Origin: Leisingera coralii
Lineage (GTDB): Bacteria > Pseudomonadota > Alphaproteobacteria > Rhodobacterales > Rhodobacteraceae
Assembly: GCF_049056525.1 (NCBI RefSeq)
Contig: NZ_JBHUPT010000029.1
Location: forward strand, 113,502-177,501
Direction: 5' to 3'
DNA: 64,000 bases
Shown: positions 16,279 to 24,576 of the stretch, in pieces
Layout: the number at the start of each line of letters is the position of its first letter
How positions within the stretch are numbered: position 1 is the first letter of the stretch
Translations under genes and position numbers: made by a program
Notes under the pieces: model-generated
Seen by the model: the letters and a program-made list of their open reading frames with translations, nothing else
Database searches by the model: none
Told to the model about the DNA's origin: nothing

Positions 16279-18576
16279 TCACCCGCACTTCGAGTGGCCG
16301 CAGCTGCGGCAGGTCATGCAGCCTTCGACCATCTGCATGTCGAACTGGCCGCAGCTCGGGCAGGCCTTGCCGCGCGGCGCGTTCAGGTTCACCACCTGCG
16401 CCTGCGGGTCGGACTTCAGCCCCATGCCCTCGCCTTCCAGGAAGCCGGTCTTGACCATGTGTGTCTCGATCACACCACCGATCGCCGCCAGGATAGAGGG
16501 GATATACTTGCCCTGCACCCAGGCGCCGCCGCGCGGATCGAACACCGCTTTCAGCTCTTCCACTACAAAGGACACATCGCCGCCGCGCCGGAACACGGCC
16601 GAGATCATCCGCGTGAGCGCCAGCGTCCAGGCGTAATGCTCCATGTTTTTGGAGTTGATGAACACCTCGAACGGGCGGCGGTGGCCGTTGATGATGATGT
16701 CGTTGATGGTCAGATAGATCGCGTGCTCGGAATCCGGCCACTTCAGCTTGTAGGTATGGCCCTCCAGCGACTGCGGGCGGTCCAGCGGCTCGGACATGTA
16801 GACGACTTCCGCGCCGTGCTCGTCCACGTCGCTCTCATGCGGCGCCTTGGCGGTCTCGCCCGGGGCGGTGTCGGCGCTTTCGCTCACCGACAGCACCGAG
16901 CCGGTCACGTCGTTCGGGCGGTAGGTGGTGCAGCCCTTGCAGCCCTGGTCCCAGGCCTGCATGTAGACGTCCTTGAAGTCATCGAACGAGATGTCTTCCG
17001 GGCAGTTGATGGTCTTGGAGATCGAGGAGTCGATCCATTTCTGCGCCGCCGCCTGCATCTTGACGTGGGCCGCGGGGCTCAGCGTCTGGGCGTTGACGAA
17101 GTAATCGGGCAGCTTGGCATCGGCGCCGAACTTCTCGCGGTACATCTGCACCGCGTAGTCGACCACTTCTTCCTCGGTGCGGCTGCCGTCCTTCTGCAGC
17201 ACCTTGCGGGTGTAGGCATAGGCAAACACCGGCTCGATGCCCGAGGACACGTTGCCCGCATAAAGCGAAATGGTGCCGGTCGGCGCGATGGAGGTCAGCA
17301 GCGCGTTGCGGATGCCGTGCTCGCGGATCGCGTCGCGCACGTCCTCGTCCATGTTCAGCATGTTGCCGGAGTTCAGATACTTCTCAGCATCGAACAGCGG
17401 GAAGGCGCCCTTTTCCTTGGCCAGGTCCACCGACGCTAGATAGGCGGCGCGGGCGATTGCGTGCAGCCAGCGGTCGGTCTGACGCGCCGCCTCGTCGGAG
17501 CCATACTCCAGCCCCAGCATCAGCAGAGCATCGGCCAGGCCGGTGACACCCAGGCCGATCCGGCGCTTGTTCCTGGCTTCTTCCGCCTGCGCGTCCAGCG
17601 GGAACTTCGACACGTCGACCACATTGTCCATCATGCGGACGGCGGTGGCGACCAGTTCCTGCATCGCCTCCTGGTCCAGATGCGCATCCTTTTCGAACGG
17701 GTTGGCCACCAGCCGCGCCATGTTGATCGAGCCCAGCAGGCAGGCGCCATAGGGCGGCAGCGGCTGCTCGCCGCAGGGGTTGGTGGCGCAGATGTTCTCG
17801 ATGTAGTTGAGGTTGTTGGCCTTGTTGATGCGGTCGATGAAGATCACACCCGGCTCGGCATAGTCGTAGGTCGCCTGCATGATCTTGTTCCACAGGTCGC
17901 GCGCCTCGACGGTGTGATAGACCTTGCCGTCGAACTGCAGCTCCCAGGAGCCGTCGGCTTTCACCGCCTCCATGAACGCATCCGTGACCAGCACCGACAT
18001 GTTGAACATGCGCAGGCGCGCCGGGTCGGATTTGGCGGTGATGAACTGCTCGATATCCGGGTGGTCGCAGCGCATGGTCGCCATCATCGCGCCGCGGCGC
18101 GAACCGGCCGACATGATGGTGCGGCACATCGCGTCCCAGACATCCATGAACGACAAGGGGCCAGAGGCATCCGCCGCCACGCCCTTCACATCGGCGCCGC
18201 GCGGCCGGATGGTGGAGAAGTCATAGCCGATGCCGCCGCCCTGCTGCATCGTCAGCGCTGCCTCTTTCAGCATGTCGAAGATACCCGACATGCTGTCCGG
18301 GATCGTGCCCATCACAAAGCAGTTGAACAGCGTCACCTGGCGCGCGGTGCCTGCGCCTGCGGTGATCCGGCCCGCGGGCAGGTACTTGAAGTCCTCCAGC
18401 GCGGCATAGAATTTCTCTTCCCACGCTTCCGGCTTCTTTTCCGCCCGCGCCAGATCCCGCGCGATCCGCCGCCAGGTATCCTCGACGGTCACGTCGATCG
18501 GCGCGCCATCGGCCTGCTTGAAACGGTACTTCATATCCCAGATCTGCTCGGCAATGGGGGCGGCAAAGCGGCTCAT
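16279..18576 (-). CDS. nrdJ: Adenosylcobalamin-dependent (class II) ribonucleotide reductase
   Basis: This 765-residue protein reduces ribonucleotides to deoxyribonucleotides with B12 radical chemistry and needs no oxygen. Key features: 'LFNCFVMG' (first redox cysteine), 'MQQGGGIGYDFSTIRPRG', the radical-site cysteine in 'NPCGEQPLPPYGACLLGSINMARLV', 'APTGTISLYAGN', and a cysteine-rich C-terminal ribbon ('ACPSCG', 'CMTCRSCG') that re-reduces the active site. It belongs to the shorter NrdJ form, not the ~1,200-residue type. AAAGGACC precedes the ATG. The upstream region holds a candidate tandem NrdR operator. No cobalamin riboswitch is evident in the 200-bp leader. Confidence 0.95.
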   Translation of the reverse strand: MSRFAAPIAEQIWDMKYRFKQADGAPIDVTVEDTWRRIARDLARAEKKPEAWEEKFYAALEDFKYLPAGRITAGAGTARQVTLFNCFVMGTIPDSMSGIFDMLKEAALTMQQGGGIGYDFSTIRPRGADVKGVAADASGPLSFMDVWDAMCRTIMSAGSRRGAMMATMRCDHPDIEQFITAKSDPARLRMFNMSVLVTDAFMEAVKADGSWELQFDGKVYHTVEARDLWNKIMQATYDYAEPGVIFIDRINKANNLNYIENICATNPCGEQPLPPYGACLLGSINMARLVANPFEKDAHLDQEAMQELVATAVRMMDNVVDVSKFPLDAQAEEARNKRRIGLGVTGLADALLMLGLEYGSDEAARQTDRWLHAIARAAYLASVDLAKEKGAFPLFDAEKYLNSGNMLNMDEDVRDAIREHGIRNALLTSIAPTGTISLYAGNVSSGIEPVFAYAYTRKVLQKDGSRTEEEVVDYAVQMYREKFGADAKLPDYFVNAQTLSPAAHVKMQAAAQKWIDSSISKTINCPEDISFDDFKDVYMQAWDQGCKGCTTYRPNDVTGSVLSVSESADTAPGETAKAPHESDVDEHGAEVVYMSEPLDRPQSLEGHTYKLKWPDSEHAIYLTINDIIINGHRRPFEVFINSKNMEHYAWTLALTRMISAVFRRGGDVSFVVEELKAVFDPRGGAWVQGKYIPSILAAIGGVIETHMVKTGFLEGEGMGLKSDPQAQVVNLNAPRGKACPSCGQFDMQMVEGCMTCRSCGHSKCG

Positions 18577-18697
18577 GTGTCGGTCCTTTGAGTCGTGTGG
18601 CGTCTTAGCGTCGGAAAAGCGGCTCCGGCACCGGAAGTGACCCCCGGCAGCGAATCCGCGAATTGTTAATGCTTTCTTGCAGCAAAAGCGTGGAAGA

Positions 18698-18744
18698 ACA
18701 CAATACCTTGAAGGCAGCGATCAGTAAACTACTATATACTGTCA
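18698..18744. promoter_or_regulatory. Candidate tandem NrdR boxes upstream of nrdJ
   Basis: Two 16-bp sites, 18698-18713 (ACACAATACCTTGAAG) and 18729-18744 (CTACTATATACTGTCA), each match about 11 of 16 positions of the known NrdR consensus ACACWATATATWGTGT. Their starts are 31 bp apart, the spacing known for NrdR, which binds paired boxes on one helix face. They lie 120-170 bp upstream of nrdJ, the expected target of the NrdR repressor. Confidence 0.65.
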
Positions 18745-18772
18745 GAACTATGGACGACTCTGTGGGGAACCT

Positions 18773-19204
18773 GTGGATAAACGCGTTAATCTTGTGAAGC
18801 TTTCGGTGGGCACCGAAAGCGTCGAAAGCCTGATGGCCTGGCAGGAGATGCGCCGCCGGGAGCTGCCGGAGGGACTGCCCCGCCACGTCACCCGCATGTG
18901 GCCCAAGCGCGAGGCCGAAATCCTCAACGGCGGCTCGATCTATTGGGTGATCAAGGGGCTGATCCAATGCCGCCAGCGCATCCTGCGGCTGGACGAGGTG
19001 ACGGGCGAGGACGGCATCCGCCGCTGCGCCATCGTGCTGGATCCGGAGCTGCACCGCACCCATACGGCGCAGAAACGCCCGTTCCAGGGCTGGCGCTACC
19101 TCAAGCCCGAAGAATCGCCCGCCGACCTGCCCCAAGGCAAAAACCAGGAAGAGCCGCTGCCGCCGGAGCTGTCACAGGCTCTGGCCGAGATCGGCGTGAT
19201 CTGA
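18773..19204 (+). CDS. DUF1489 family protein
   Basis: The 143-residue protein matches the alphaproteobacterial DUF1489 family: 'VNLVKLSVGTESVESL' near the start, 'HVTRMWPKR' and 'SIYWVIKGLIQCRQRIL' in the middle, and 'QKRPFQGWRYL' near the end. Function is unknown; it is a soluble protein with no membrane segment. A GTG start at 18773 follows GGGGA. It is divergent from nrdJ, as in related genomes as far as I recall, so the NrdR-like region could also affect it. Confidence 0.8.
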   Translation: MDKRVNLVKLSVGTESVESLMAWQEMRRRELPEGLPRHVTRMWPKREAEILNGGSIYWVIKGLIQCRQRILRLDEVTGEDGIRRCAIVLDPELHRTHTAQKRPFQGWRYLKPEESPADLPQGKNQEEPLPPELSQALAEIGVI

Positions 19205-19240
19205 GGCTGTCCGCACTCCCCCCGCGGCAAGCCTCGCCAG

Positions 19241-19299
19241 CGCCGGGCTTCAGCCCGGCGCCCGGCCCAACCGGGGCGGAGGCATCTGCGATGCCTCCG
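19241..19299. repeat. Two GC-rich palindromes between DUF1489 and hisG
   Basis: Two perfect hairpins lie side by side: CGCCGGGC (19241-19248) pairs with 19253-19260 around TTCA, and a 10-bp arm at 19277-19286 pairs with 19290-19299 around TGC. They fill a convergent gap of 226 bp and may serve as a bidirectional transcription stop or be a REP-like element. No T-run is present. Confidence 0.55.
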
Positions 19300-19430
19300 G
19301 CTCCGGACGGGAGCACACCGGCAGCGGCATGCTTCAAGAACTATGGGGAACTCTCCCGCCCCGTTGCAGGCATTGCAGATGCCCGCAAAGGGGTTGGGCA
19401 TGACCCGCGCCGGCGCGCGGGCAGCAGTGC

Positions 19431-20129
19431 TTACTTGCAGTGTTCCAACAGGTCCAGCAGCGTGTTCAGCGCCGCCTTGTCGTCGGTGCCGTATTTCGCC
19501 ACCCGGCTGCGCCACAGGGTGGCCTGCGACTTCAGCACCAGACCGTCGCTCAAGAGCTTCAGGTGGTTCGCCCGCAGCGTCTCCCCGGTGGAGGTGATAT
19601 CGGCCACCATCTCGGCGGTCTCGTTCTTCACCGTGCCTTCCGTCGCGCCCTGGCTGTCCACCAGCTGGTAATCCGCCACCCCGGCATCGGTCAGGAATTC
19701 CCGCACCAGCCGGTGGTATTTGGTGGCAATCCGCAGCCGGTGGCCGTGCACAGCGCGGAACGCCGAGGCCGCCGCATCCAGGTCATCCAGCGTGTCCACG
19801 TCGATCCAGAACTGCGGCACCGCCAGCACCAGGTCGGCATGGCCGAAGCCCAGCTCCGCCAGTTCCTCGACCTGCTGCTCGAACCGCGGCAGCTTCTCCT
19901 GCACCAGGTCGGTGCCGGTCACACCCAGGTGAATCCGCCCCGCTGCCAGCTCGCGCGGGATCTCGCCCGCCGACAGCAGCACCAGCTCCATGTTGGAGAC
20001 ACCCTCGACAGCGCCGGCATATTCCCGGTCGGACCCCGTGCGCGTCAGCGTCACGCCGCGCTTGGCAAACCAGTCGAAGGTTTTTTCCATCAGCCGCCCC
20101 TTGGACGGCACACCCAGCTTCAAGGTCAT
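19431..20129 (-). CDS. hisG: ATP phosphoribosyltransferase, short form
   Basis: HisG catalyses the first step of histidine synthesis, joining ATP and PRPP. At 232 residues it is the short form, lacking the C-terminal regulatory domain and depending on HisZ, encoded directly upstream with a 4-bp overlap (ATGA). Recognisable segments are 'LKLGVPSKGRLMEKT', 'LGVTGTDLVQE', 'IATKYHRLVREFL', and the PRPP-binding strand ending in 'GATEGT', followed by 'ETAEMVADITSTGETL'. Feedback inhibition by histidine acts through the HisG/HisZ complex in this type. Confidence 0.95.
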   Translation of the reverse strand: MTLKLGVPSKGRLMEKTFDWFAKRGVTLTRTGSDREYAGAVEGVSNMELVLLSAGEIPRELAAGRIHLGVTGTDLVQEKLPRFEQQVEELAELGFGHADLVLAVPQFWIDVDTLDDLDAAASAFRAVHGHRLRIATKYHRLVREFLTDAGVADYQLVDSQGATEGTVKNETAEMVADITSTGETLRANHLKLLSDGLVLKSQATLWRSRVAKYGTDDKAALNTLLDLLEHCK

Positions 20130-21214
20130 GCGCGCGCCTCCTCCAGCTGCAGCATCAGGTCCGGGCGCAGCACGCCGCCCACCGCCGGGATCTCCTCGCC
20201 GTCGCCCAGCCGCCGGGTCAGCGCATCATAACGCCCGCCGCTGGCCACCGGCGGCAGATCCGGCCGCGCCTCGGCATAGAAGCCAAAGACAAACCCGTCG
20301 TAATACTCCATCGAGGTGCGCCCGTAGGAGGCTTCGAAATCCAGGTTCTCCACATCCACGCCGCGCGCCTTCATCGCTGCGGTGCGCGCGTCCAGCCTGT
20401 CCAGCGCGGCATTGATCTGCGGCAGGTCCACCGCGATATCGCGCATCTGCTCCAGCGCATAGGGCACGGTTTCCCGCACCGCCATCAGCGCCTCCAGCGC
20501 CAGCAGTTCGTTGTCGGCAATCGGCGGCGCCTTGGCATCTTCGCGCAGCGCCTCCACCCGCGCCTGCACCTCTGCCGCGCGGCGCTTGCCCAGCTCCACA
20601 GCCGAACCGGTCAGATCGCCCTCTGTCGACAGCAGCTTCTTGCGGCTCTCCGGCACCGGGGTGCGCCCCGCAAACCGGTCCAGCAAGGAGCGGAACCGGC
20701 GCGGCCGCCAGATGTGGCGCATCAGCGCCGCCTTGCGCTTCTCGGTGGTGTTCAGCCCCAGCACGGCGGCCATCAGAATGCCGATATCCCCGGTTGCCGC
20801 CCGCAGGGGCAGCCCGCGCACCTGCAGCGCAAACAGCGAAAACACCTCGGCATCCGCCGCCGCCGCATCGTTGCGCTCGAACACCTCGTAGCCGACCTGC
20901 AGATACTCGTTGGGCCGGTCCAGGAAGTGCTCCTGACGGCGGAACACCTCGCCGGAATAGGTATAGCGCGCAGGCTCGGCGCCGTGGCGCATATGCGCCT
21001 CCACCACTGGCACGGTGAAGTCCGGGCGCAGCATCTGCTCACCGCGCAGCGCGTCCGTGGTCACATAGGCGCGGGCGCGGATGTCCTCGCCGTAAAGGTC
21101 CAGCAGGGTGTCGGCAGGCTGCAGCAGCGGTGTGTCCACCACCTGCGCGCCTGCGGCCTCAAACCGGAGCCGCAGCATCGCGGCGCGGGCCTGTATCTGG
21201 GATTGAACCGCCAT
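20126..21214 (-). CDS. hisZ: ATP phosphoribosyltransferase regulatory subunit
   Basis: This 362-residue protein is a class II aminoacyl-tRNA-synthetase-like paralogue of HisS without the C-terminal anticodon-binding domain. It forms a hetero-octamer with short HisG and confers histidine control. Visible segments are 'PLLQPADTLLDLYGEDIRARAYVTTDALRGEQMLRPDFTVPV', the class II motif 2 region 'RYTYSGEVFRRQ', and 'ASYGRTSMEYYDGFVFGF' with 'VASGGRYDAL' as motif 3 region. hisS ends 2 bp upstream, and hisG overlaps it downstream, so the three form one operon. Confidence 0.93.
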   Translation of the reverse strand: MAVQSQIQARAAMLRLRFEAAGAQVVDTPLLQPADTLLDLYGEDIRARAYVTTDALRGEQMLRPDFTVPVVEAHMRHGAEPARYTYSGEVFRRQEHFLDRPNEYLQVGYEVFERNDAAAADAEVFSLFALQVRGLPLRAATGDIGILMAAVLGLNTTEKRKAALMRHIWRPRRFRSLLDRFAGRTPVPESRKKLLSTEGDLTGSAVELGKRRAAEVQARVEALREDAKAPPIADNELLALEALMAVRETVPYALEQMRDIAVDLPQINAALDRLDARTAAMKARGVDVENLDFEASYGRTSMEYYDGFVFGFYAEARPDLPPVASGGRYDALTRRLGDGEEIPAVGGVLRPDLMLQLEEARA

Positions 21215-21216
21215 GA

Positions 21217-22704
21217 TCAGCCCTGCCCGTCCAGGATTTCACGCACCTTGGCGACCAGCTCCGTGCGCGGCACCTCAAACTGGCTCGGGCGTTCCTTCCA
21301 CTCTTCCAGTGTCGCGCTCTCGGCAATCTTGGCACCCAGGATCAGGTCCTTGATCTGCACCACGCCGTTGGCCTTCTCGTCGCCGCCTTCGATCACGGCC
21401 ACCGGAGAGTTCCGCTTGTCCGCATATTTCAGCTGGTTGCCGAAGTTCTTGGGGTTGCCCAGATAGACCTCGGCCCGGATGCCCGCATTGCGCAGCTCCG
21501 CCACCATCGCCTGGTAATCCGCCATCCGGTCGCGGTCCATCACGGTGACCACAACGGGGCCGGTGGCCTCCGCCGTCAGCCGCCCCTTGGCATGCAGCGC
21601 TGCGAGCAGCCGGTCGACACCAACCGAGACACCCACTGCAGGCACTTCCTGCCCGGTGAACCGCTTGACCAGCCCGTCATAACGCCCGCCGCCGGAGACC
21701 GAGCCAAACTGCCGCTTGCGGCCCTTCTCGTCCAGGATCTCGAAGGTCAGCTCCGCCTCGAACACCGGCCCGGTGTAATAGCCCAGGCCGCGCACCACCG
21801 AGGGGTCGATCTCGATCCGGTCCTTGCCGTAACCGCCCGCAGCCAGCAGCTCGCCGATCTGCTCCAGCTCGGCAATGCCCTCCTGGCCGATCTTGCTGTC
21901 GCCCACGGCGGCGCGCAGGTTGGCGATGGTGCCCGCAGCCTCCGCCGCCTTGGAGGTGAGGAAGGCCAGCACCGGCGCCGCCTGATCATCGCTGAGGCCA
22001 ACCCCGTCGATGAAGGCACCGGAGGCATCCAGCCGGCCCTTGGTCAGCAGCTCCCGCACGCCGGCCTCGCCCACCTTGTCGAACTTGTCGATGGTGCGCA
22101 GCACGTCGTCGCGCTTGGTATCCTCTGCGCCGAGGCCCATCGCCTCCAGCACGCCGTTCAGAACCTTGCGGTTATTGACCCGCACCAAGTAGTCGCCGCG
22201 CGGAATGCCGACGGTTTCCAGCGTGTCGCTGAGCATCGCGCAGATCTCGGCATCGGCGGCCATCGAGGCGCTGCCCACAGTATCCGCATCGCACTGATAG
22301 AACTGGCGGAAGCGGCCCGGCCCCGGCTTCTCGTTGCGCCAGACCGGACCCATCGCATAGCGGCGGTAGGGGGTCGGCAGGTCGTTGCGGTGCTGGGCAT
22401 AGACCCGCGCCAGCGGCGCCGTCAGGTCATAGCGCAGCGCCATCCAGTCGCCGTTGCCGTCTTCCTCGGTCTCCTGCCAGGCAAAGACGCCCTCGTTCGG
22501 GCGGTCCACATCGGGCAGGAATTTGCCCAGCGCTTCAACGGTTTCCACCGCCGACGATTCCAGCGCCTCGAACCCGTAATGATGATACACACCCGCGATG
22601 GCCCGCAGCATCTCGCTGCGCTGGGTCACCTCCGCACCGAAATAGTCACGGAACCCCTTCGGCGTCTGCGCCTTGGGGCGGGGCTGTTTCTTCACTTTGG
22701 CCAT
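21217..22704 (-). CDS. hisS: Histidyl-tRNA synthetase
   Basis: HisRS charges tRNA-His. The protein has class II motif 1 ('TPKGFRDYFGAEVTQRSEML'), motif 2 ('RRYAMGPVWRNEKPGPGRFRQFYQCDADTVG'), the histidine-binding 'GLGYYTGPVFEAEL', motif 3 ('GGRYDGLV...VGVSVGVDRL') and a C-terminal anticodon-binding domain. An upstream GTG or TTG-type start would give 505 residues, but ATG 22704 follows AGGAGG at 6-bp spacing and gives 495. It leads the hisS-hisZ-hisG operon and is divergent from slyX. Confidence 0.95.
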   Translation of the reverse strand: MAKVKKQPRPKAQTPKGFRDYFGAEVTQRSEMLRAIAGVYHHYGFEALESSAVETVEALGKFLPDVDRPNEGVFAWQETEEDGNGDWMALRYDLTAPLARVYAQHRNDLPTPYRRYAMGPVWRNEKPGPGRFRQFYQCDADTVGSASMAADAEICAMLSDTLETVGIPRGDYLVRVNNRKVLNGVLEAMGLGAEDTKRDDVLRTIDKFDKVGEAGVRELLTKGRLDASGAFIDGVGLSDDQAAPVLAFLTSKAAEAAGTIANLRAAVGDSKIGQEGIAELEQIGELLAAGGYGKDRIEIDPSVVRGLGYYTGPVFEAELTFEILDEKGRKRQFGSVSGGGRYDGLVKRFTGQEVPAVGVSVGVDRLLAALHAKGRLTAEATGPVVVTVMDRDRMADYQAMVAELRNAGIRAEVYLGNPKNFGNQLKYADKRNSPVAVIEGGDEKANGVVQIKDLILGAKIAESATLEEWKERPSQFEVPRTELVAKVREILDGQG

Positions 22705-22943
22705 ATGAGGCCTCCTCACGGGTAGCGGTTTCACTCGCCCGGCGGTCTAACGGATGCCGGGCGCAACGGCAAGAAGAAGGCAGCGGCGCGCGGTGACGCA
22801 GGAAGCAGTTTCTGACGTTCCGCCTGGCCGGCAGGCGCGATGCGCCCGCCCAGGCAGCCGCGCCCCTCTACTTTAGATCGCTGCCGTAGACGTCCCGCAA
22901 GAAAGCGCCTATCTAAACGCATCCGCAACCAAAGGCCCGAACC

Positions 22944-23138
22944 ATGCAGCATCTGGAAGAGCAAATCGCCCATCTGACCCGCAGCGTGGAGGAGATGAGC
23001 GACGTGATCGCCCGACAGCAGCAGGAGATCGACGTGCTGACCCGCCGCGTCGCCATGCTGATGCAGCGCGAGGCCGCCCGCGAACAGGAAGGTTCCGGCG
23101 GCGTGGTCCTCGGCGACGAACGCCCGCCGCATTACTGA
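22944..23138 (+). CDS. slyX: SlyX family protein
   Basis: This 64-residue protein is predicted to be an almost continuous coiled coil ('LEEQIAHLTRSVEEMSDVIARQQ'...'IDVLTRRVAMLMQRE') ending in the 'ERPPHY' tail that marks the SlyX family. Its function is not known. It stands alone, divergent from hisS across about 240 bp and convergent with the histidine kinase gene. Confidence 0.85.
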   Translation: MQHLEEQIAHLTRSVEEMSDVIARQQQEIDVLTRRVAMLMQREAAREQEGSGGVVLGDERPPHY

Positions 23139-23159
23139 CGCGTGCCGCAGGCGGCGGAA

Positions 23160-23203
23160 GAATTTTAACTAAAATTCTTGGCCGGAGTTTTTTCAAAACT
23201 CCG
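23160..23203. repeat. Paired hairpins between slyX and the kinase gene
   Basis: A near-perfect palindrome (23160-23177, GAATTTTAACTAAAATTC) is followed by a perfect 9-bp hairpin (CGGAGTTTT at 23183-23191 with 23195-23203, loop TTC). Both lie in a convergent gap and can stop transcription on either strand. From general experience, this two-hairpin form recurs in Roseobacter-group genomes as an intergenic repeat. Confidence 0.65.
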
Positions 23204-23238
23204 CCGCCCCCTCTCCAGAGCGCCCGCTCCGGACGGGC

Positions 23239-24483
23239 CTATGCGATACCAAAGCCCTGCCCGACGATACGCGAGGCAAGCTGCGCATTCTCGGCCTGGC
23301 TCTCCCCCTCGGCAAGGGCCGACAGCGGAATGTCCAGTTCGTAGACGAGCTTGCCGCCCTCGACCGTCCGGCTGGCCTCTCCTTGCAGCATGGATGGCAC
23401 GATCTGCGTCAGCAGGCGGGTGCCGAAGCCCGTCCTTCCGGTGCCATTCACCGGCATGTCCGATTGCCGGGAAATATCCTCTTCCCACCGCAGCCGCAGC
23501 CGTTTCTGGCTGCTGTTTTCTCCCCGGACCGACCAGGAAACGCTGATCCGCGCCTCCTCGCCATCGGCTGAACCGTACTTCTGCGCATTGGTCGCCAGCT
23601 CGTGCAGCGCCAGGCTGATCTGCTGCGCCGCCTCCGATCCGGTCGTCACGTCGGGACCTTCGACCGTCATCCTGTCGCCAAAGCTCAGCAGGACCGGCTC
23701 AAGCTGTGCCCGGATCACGCTGCCCAGATCCGCCGATGCGCCCGACGGCTCCTGCATGACGGTCTGCGTGGCAGAGGCCAGCGCATTGAGCCGCCCGGTG
23801 AAGATGCCGACGAAATCGTCCACGTCCGAGACGCCGCGCGCGCTTTGCCGCGCCATCGACGACACCACCGCAATCATGTTGTGGCTCCGGTGCACTGCTT
23901 CCCGCGCCGTCACGGCGAGCTTGGCGTTGACGTCCTTCAGCTCCGCCGTGCGCTCCTCGACCTGCATTTCAAGGTCATGCCGGGCCTGGCGCAGCACATC
24001 CAGGGTTGCTTCATGCGCCGCCACTTCGTCCAGAAGCCTGCTGTTGGCGTGTTCCAGATCGCGGCGGCTCGGTATCGCGACAAGGACCGGAACCAGCCGG
24101 AACAGGACCACCGCGGTGGTTGCCGAGACCAGGGCGGTGGCAAGCTTCACAAGACCCTGCGCCGGATAGACCGGCCACCAGAGTGTGACGATGGACACCG
24201 CATGCGTGAGGCCGCAAAGCAGGATGAAAGAGGCAAACAGCAGGACCAGACCGCGGTGCTTGATGTCCTTGCGCTGCCTCAGAACTCTGAGAAGCGCCAG
24301 CGGAATCGCGAAATAGGCGAGGAAAATCAGCAGATCCGACCCGGCCCAGAGGACCAGCAGCCAAGGCTCCCAAAGCAGGCACATGCCATGGGGCATGTAT
24401 TGCTCGAACTCCAACAGTGTCTGCACTGCGGCAACCTCCAGTCCTGTGGCGGAGCCGATGCCGGCCGCAACCAATTCATGCAA
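23239..24483 (-). CDS. Sensor histidine kinase with ethylene-receptor-like membrane domain
   Basis: The 414-residue protein begins with three membrane helices (about 41-65, 78-101, 107-135) that align without gaps to the ethylene-binding domain of plant ETR1. Asp50, Tyr57, Ile87, Cys90 and His94 stand at a constant offset of 25 from ETR1 Asp25, Tyr32, Ile62, Cys65 and His69; Cys and His are the copper ligands there. A coiled coil (about 140-190) leads to a HisKA_2/HWE-type kinase: phospho-acceptor His198 ('EAVHRSHNM'), N-box 'ALHELATNAQKYGS' and G-box 'GTGRTGFGTRLL'. No response regulator is adjacent, so it is an orphan. Ligand binding has not been shown for this protein. Confidence 0.88.
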   Translation of the reverse strand: MHELVAAGIGSATGLEVAAVQTLLEFEQYMPHGMCLLWEPWLLVLWAGSDLLIFLAYFAIPLALLRVLRQRKDIKHRGLVLLFASFILLCGLTHAVSIVTLWWPVYPAQGLVKLATALVSATTAVVLFRLVPVLVAIPSRRDLEHANSRLLDEVAAHEATLDVLRQARHDLEMQVEERTAELKDVNAKLAVTAREAVHRSHNMIAVVSSMARQSARGVSDVDDFVGIFTGRLNALASATQTVMQEPSGASADLGSVIRAQLEPVLLSFGDRMTVEGPDVTTGSEAAQQISLALHELATNAQKYGSADGEEARISVSWSVRGENSSQKRLRLRWEEDISRQSDMPVNGTGRTGFGTRLLTQIVPSMLQGEASRTVEGGKLVYELDIPLSALAEGESQAENAQLASRIVGQGFGIA

Positions 24484-24576
24484 GCGACGTTGTCAGACAG
24501 TCTTACGTTGCATCAATAATTCCACAAGTGGAATCGCGCGGAGGAGCGGAGCGGGGCCGACGGCTCTCCAGAGCCC

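Noticed and set aside
18577..18697. Possible cobalamin riboswitch in the nrdJ leader
   Set aside because: The leader has no visible B12-box-like sequence or compact multi-stem structure; NrdR-type boxes explain the region better.
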